From Aurantiochytrium sp. KH105 (taxonomy: Eukaryota; Sar; Bigyra; Thraustochytrida; Thraustochytriidae), in NCBI GenBank assembly GCA_003116975.1, contig BGKB01000090.1, forward strand, positions 248,001 to 312,000: DNA of 64,000 nucleotides. Reading direction: 5' to 3'. The position numbers were made by a program, and so were the translations under genes. The stretch's first letter is position 1; every line of letters begins with the position of its first letter. The notes under the pieces were generated by a model. It saw only the letters and a list, made by a program, of their open reading frames with translations, searched no databases and was not told the origin of the DNA. This document shows, in pieces, positions 63,801 through 64,000 of the stretch.

Positions 63801-64000
63801 AGACGAGCGTGCTCGTCCCTGGTCTTCCACGTGTTCCACAGGTCCTGGCACTCGATGGGCATTTGCAGGTTGTACGACATATCGGAAGCCAAATCGTAGA
63901 GAGCTCGAAGAGAAATGTAATTTTGCGCCATTCGCTTTGATTCGCAGCACTCCCCTTCCGGCATTGCGTACGTGATATCGGCAAAAGCCGCACTGCACGC
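60821..64000 (-). CDS. DEAH-box helicase, DHX29/DHX57-like (5' end outside the window)
   Basis: An ATP-dependent RNA helicase. An internal ATG at 63964 gives 1,047 residues, but the frame is open to the window edge without a stop. The sequence around that ATG (SKRMAQNYISLRALYDL) looks like the interior of a dsRNA-binding-like fold preceding the helicase, so the true start is probably beyond 64000. Numbering from that ATG, motif I is VSGQTGSGKTTQIP near 175, then CCEPRRISAVSVAERV, motif II DEVHERTVDSDF near 279 and MSATID. The second RecA domain has STNIAETGVTIPDVVYTID and SLTQRAGRAGR. The winged-helix and OB-fold C-terminal domains follow, ending near FGGSVLVQYRD and IVDMIVKFFVLEE. DHX29 acts in translation initiation scanning; the exact orthology is uncertain. 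Confidence 0.9.
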   Translation of the reverse strand, partial: ACSAAFADITYAMPEGECCESKRMAQNYISLRALYDLASDMSYNLQMPIECQDLWNTWKTRDEHARLTAEHETKWSKIKVVDQVMEELASKLSTSQSKSTTGLEATISSSTVDDWSTGRSIGGALHEPYVDHTKESEALLDQFEARAQSEAYMSMAEERASLPVLSIEADLLRALDVSDVVIVSGQTGSGKTTQIPHLLMAHEMRSGRGALCNIACCEPRRISAVSVAERVSEEMADSKIGASDGYVGYQIRGERRAGSACRILYCTTGIILAQLRSDPLLLAYSHVVVDEVHERTVDSDFLLVVLRKIARERGEAQQRPLKVVLMSATIDLDKLANYFGGAPVLEAGGRTFPVTRFPLEDAVQLTGYACELESEYCRRDADQRATQSARMGQGTISWTESAKDVDYAGLTELDGSVYHENAMRTIFRLDESRVNFDLIESLLMLLTDRNWRPHADAPEHAPEARFQEALGALEAFKDARAGAILVFLPGMYQIQTLYNRLTHGRYFGDASRFLVLRLHSSLSSLKDEQRRVFEAPRAGVTKIVLSTNIAETGVTIPDVVYTIDSARVKQVGFNPARQMQSLEDTFVSRASLTQRAGRAGRVKPGIAFQLVSTQTQRDQLADFQQPEIRRVSLEGVCLQIMAMHAGGQEDDQLADPWRFLKNALDPPLPKAVNAAMLNLVEAGAVVMETPDTENPASTGSQGRATADRLHAGRGADLPDVLKGKAVLTPLGMHLSHFPLDMKIGRMVIYGALFGCLDPVMTVAASIGHEQKLFLSPAGRQAEAANAHRQFKHECSDLLTLHNVYRAWCLQAVRGGSKAENSFSRANFVSQRSLEEMRKTKHELLQLLQRMGFASSLDRVDPMDRERPQLGYKNAGGELNRHADNVALVCAVLCAGLFPNVAMVTRRANKRYRDIAYVCRNPRNIQDEAVGLVERSVNAGCLRPGKKVQDLRGPVRAGWLTFLTKFKTNARVLLFDSTFVPHAALPLFGGSVLVQYRDRALLVDRWCRLVVPPKTAVMIKSFRKALDDFLLRKFDAPDSARTDNDSRIVDMIVKFFVLEE

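Overview
The window looks like a nuclear chromosome segment of a gene-dense, intron-poor, GC-rich protist. A labyrinthulomycete (thraustochytrid-like stramenopile) is my best guess. The reasons are long uninterrupted ORFs, only one confidently visible spliceosomal intron, plainly eukaryotic gene content (CDC48, coatomer alpha, epsin, TMEM65, RGS, SHAQKYF-type Myb, DEAH and Sen1-like helicases), and intergenic DNA packed with microsatellites. The organism call is inference; the gene content is read from the sequence. GTG and TTG are not expected initiators here, so I placed each CDS start at the first sensible in-frame ATG.

Layout. 1-5.9 kb is a gene-poor repetitive block. It carries many copies of a short CAAGAACGCAA motif, a satellite-like array with a period of about 305-356 bp, and one apparently intact DNA transposon (1237-3225) with perfect 29-bp terminal inverted repeats. 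From 6 to 14.3 kb a Na+/H+ exchanger (-) and a TOG/HEAT-repeat protein (+) diverge from a 2-kb intergenic region. 15-16 kb holds two relics of one TPR gene family, followed by a SHAQKYF Myb factor (-), a 3.4-kb gene-free microsatellite-rich stretch, an RGS protein (-) and a mitochondrial J-protein (-).

From 27 to 43.6 kb come a coiled-coil protein with TP/basic repeats (+), CDC48 (-), an SVOP-like MFS transporter (-), a DEP-containing sterol glucosyltransferase (-) and a PH-EDR2 lipid-binding protein (+). From 44 to 53 kb five plus-strand genes include a Ser/Arg-rich protein, epsin, coatomer alpha and an EF-hand TMEM65 homologue with an intron. The coatomer alpha model is broken by an assembly gap written as a single N. 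From 53 to 64 kb lie a Sen1-like helicase (-), an arylsulfotransferase-family protein (+) and the 3' part of a DHX29/DHX57-like helicase (-) that runs off the window.

Several genes share a membrane-traffic and lipid theme (epsin, COPI alpha, CDC48, sterol glucosyltransferase, EDR2-type protein), but eukaryotic neighbourhood alone does not show co-function. The most interesting items are the complete transposon with its TAA duplication and unusually long D-to-E catalytic spacing, the motif-based satellite around it, the EF-hand/TMEM65 fusion with two in-frame splice acceptors, and the hidden deletion in the coatomer gene.
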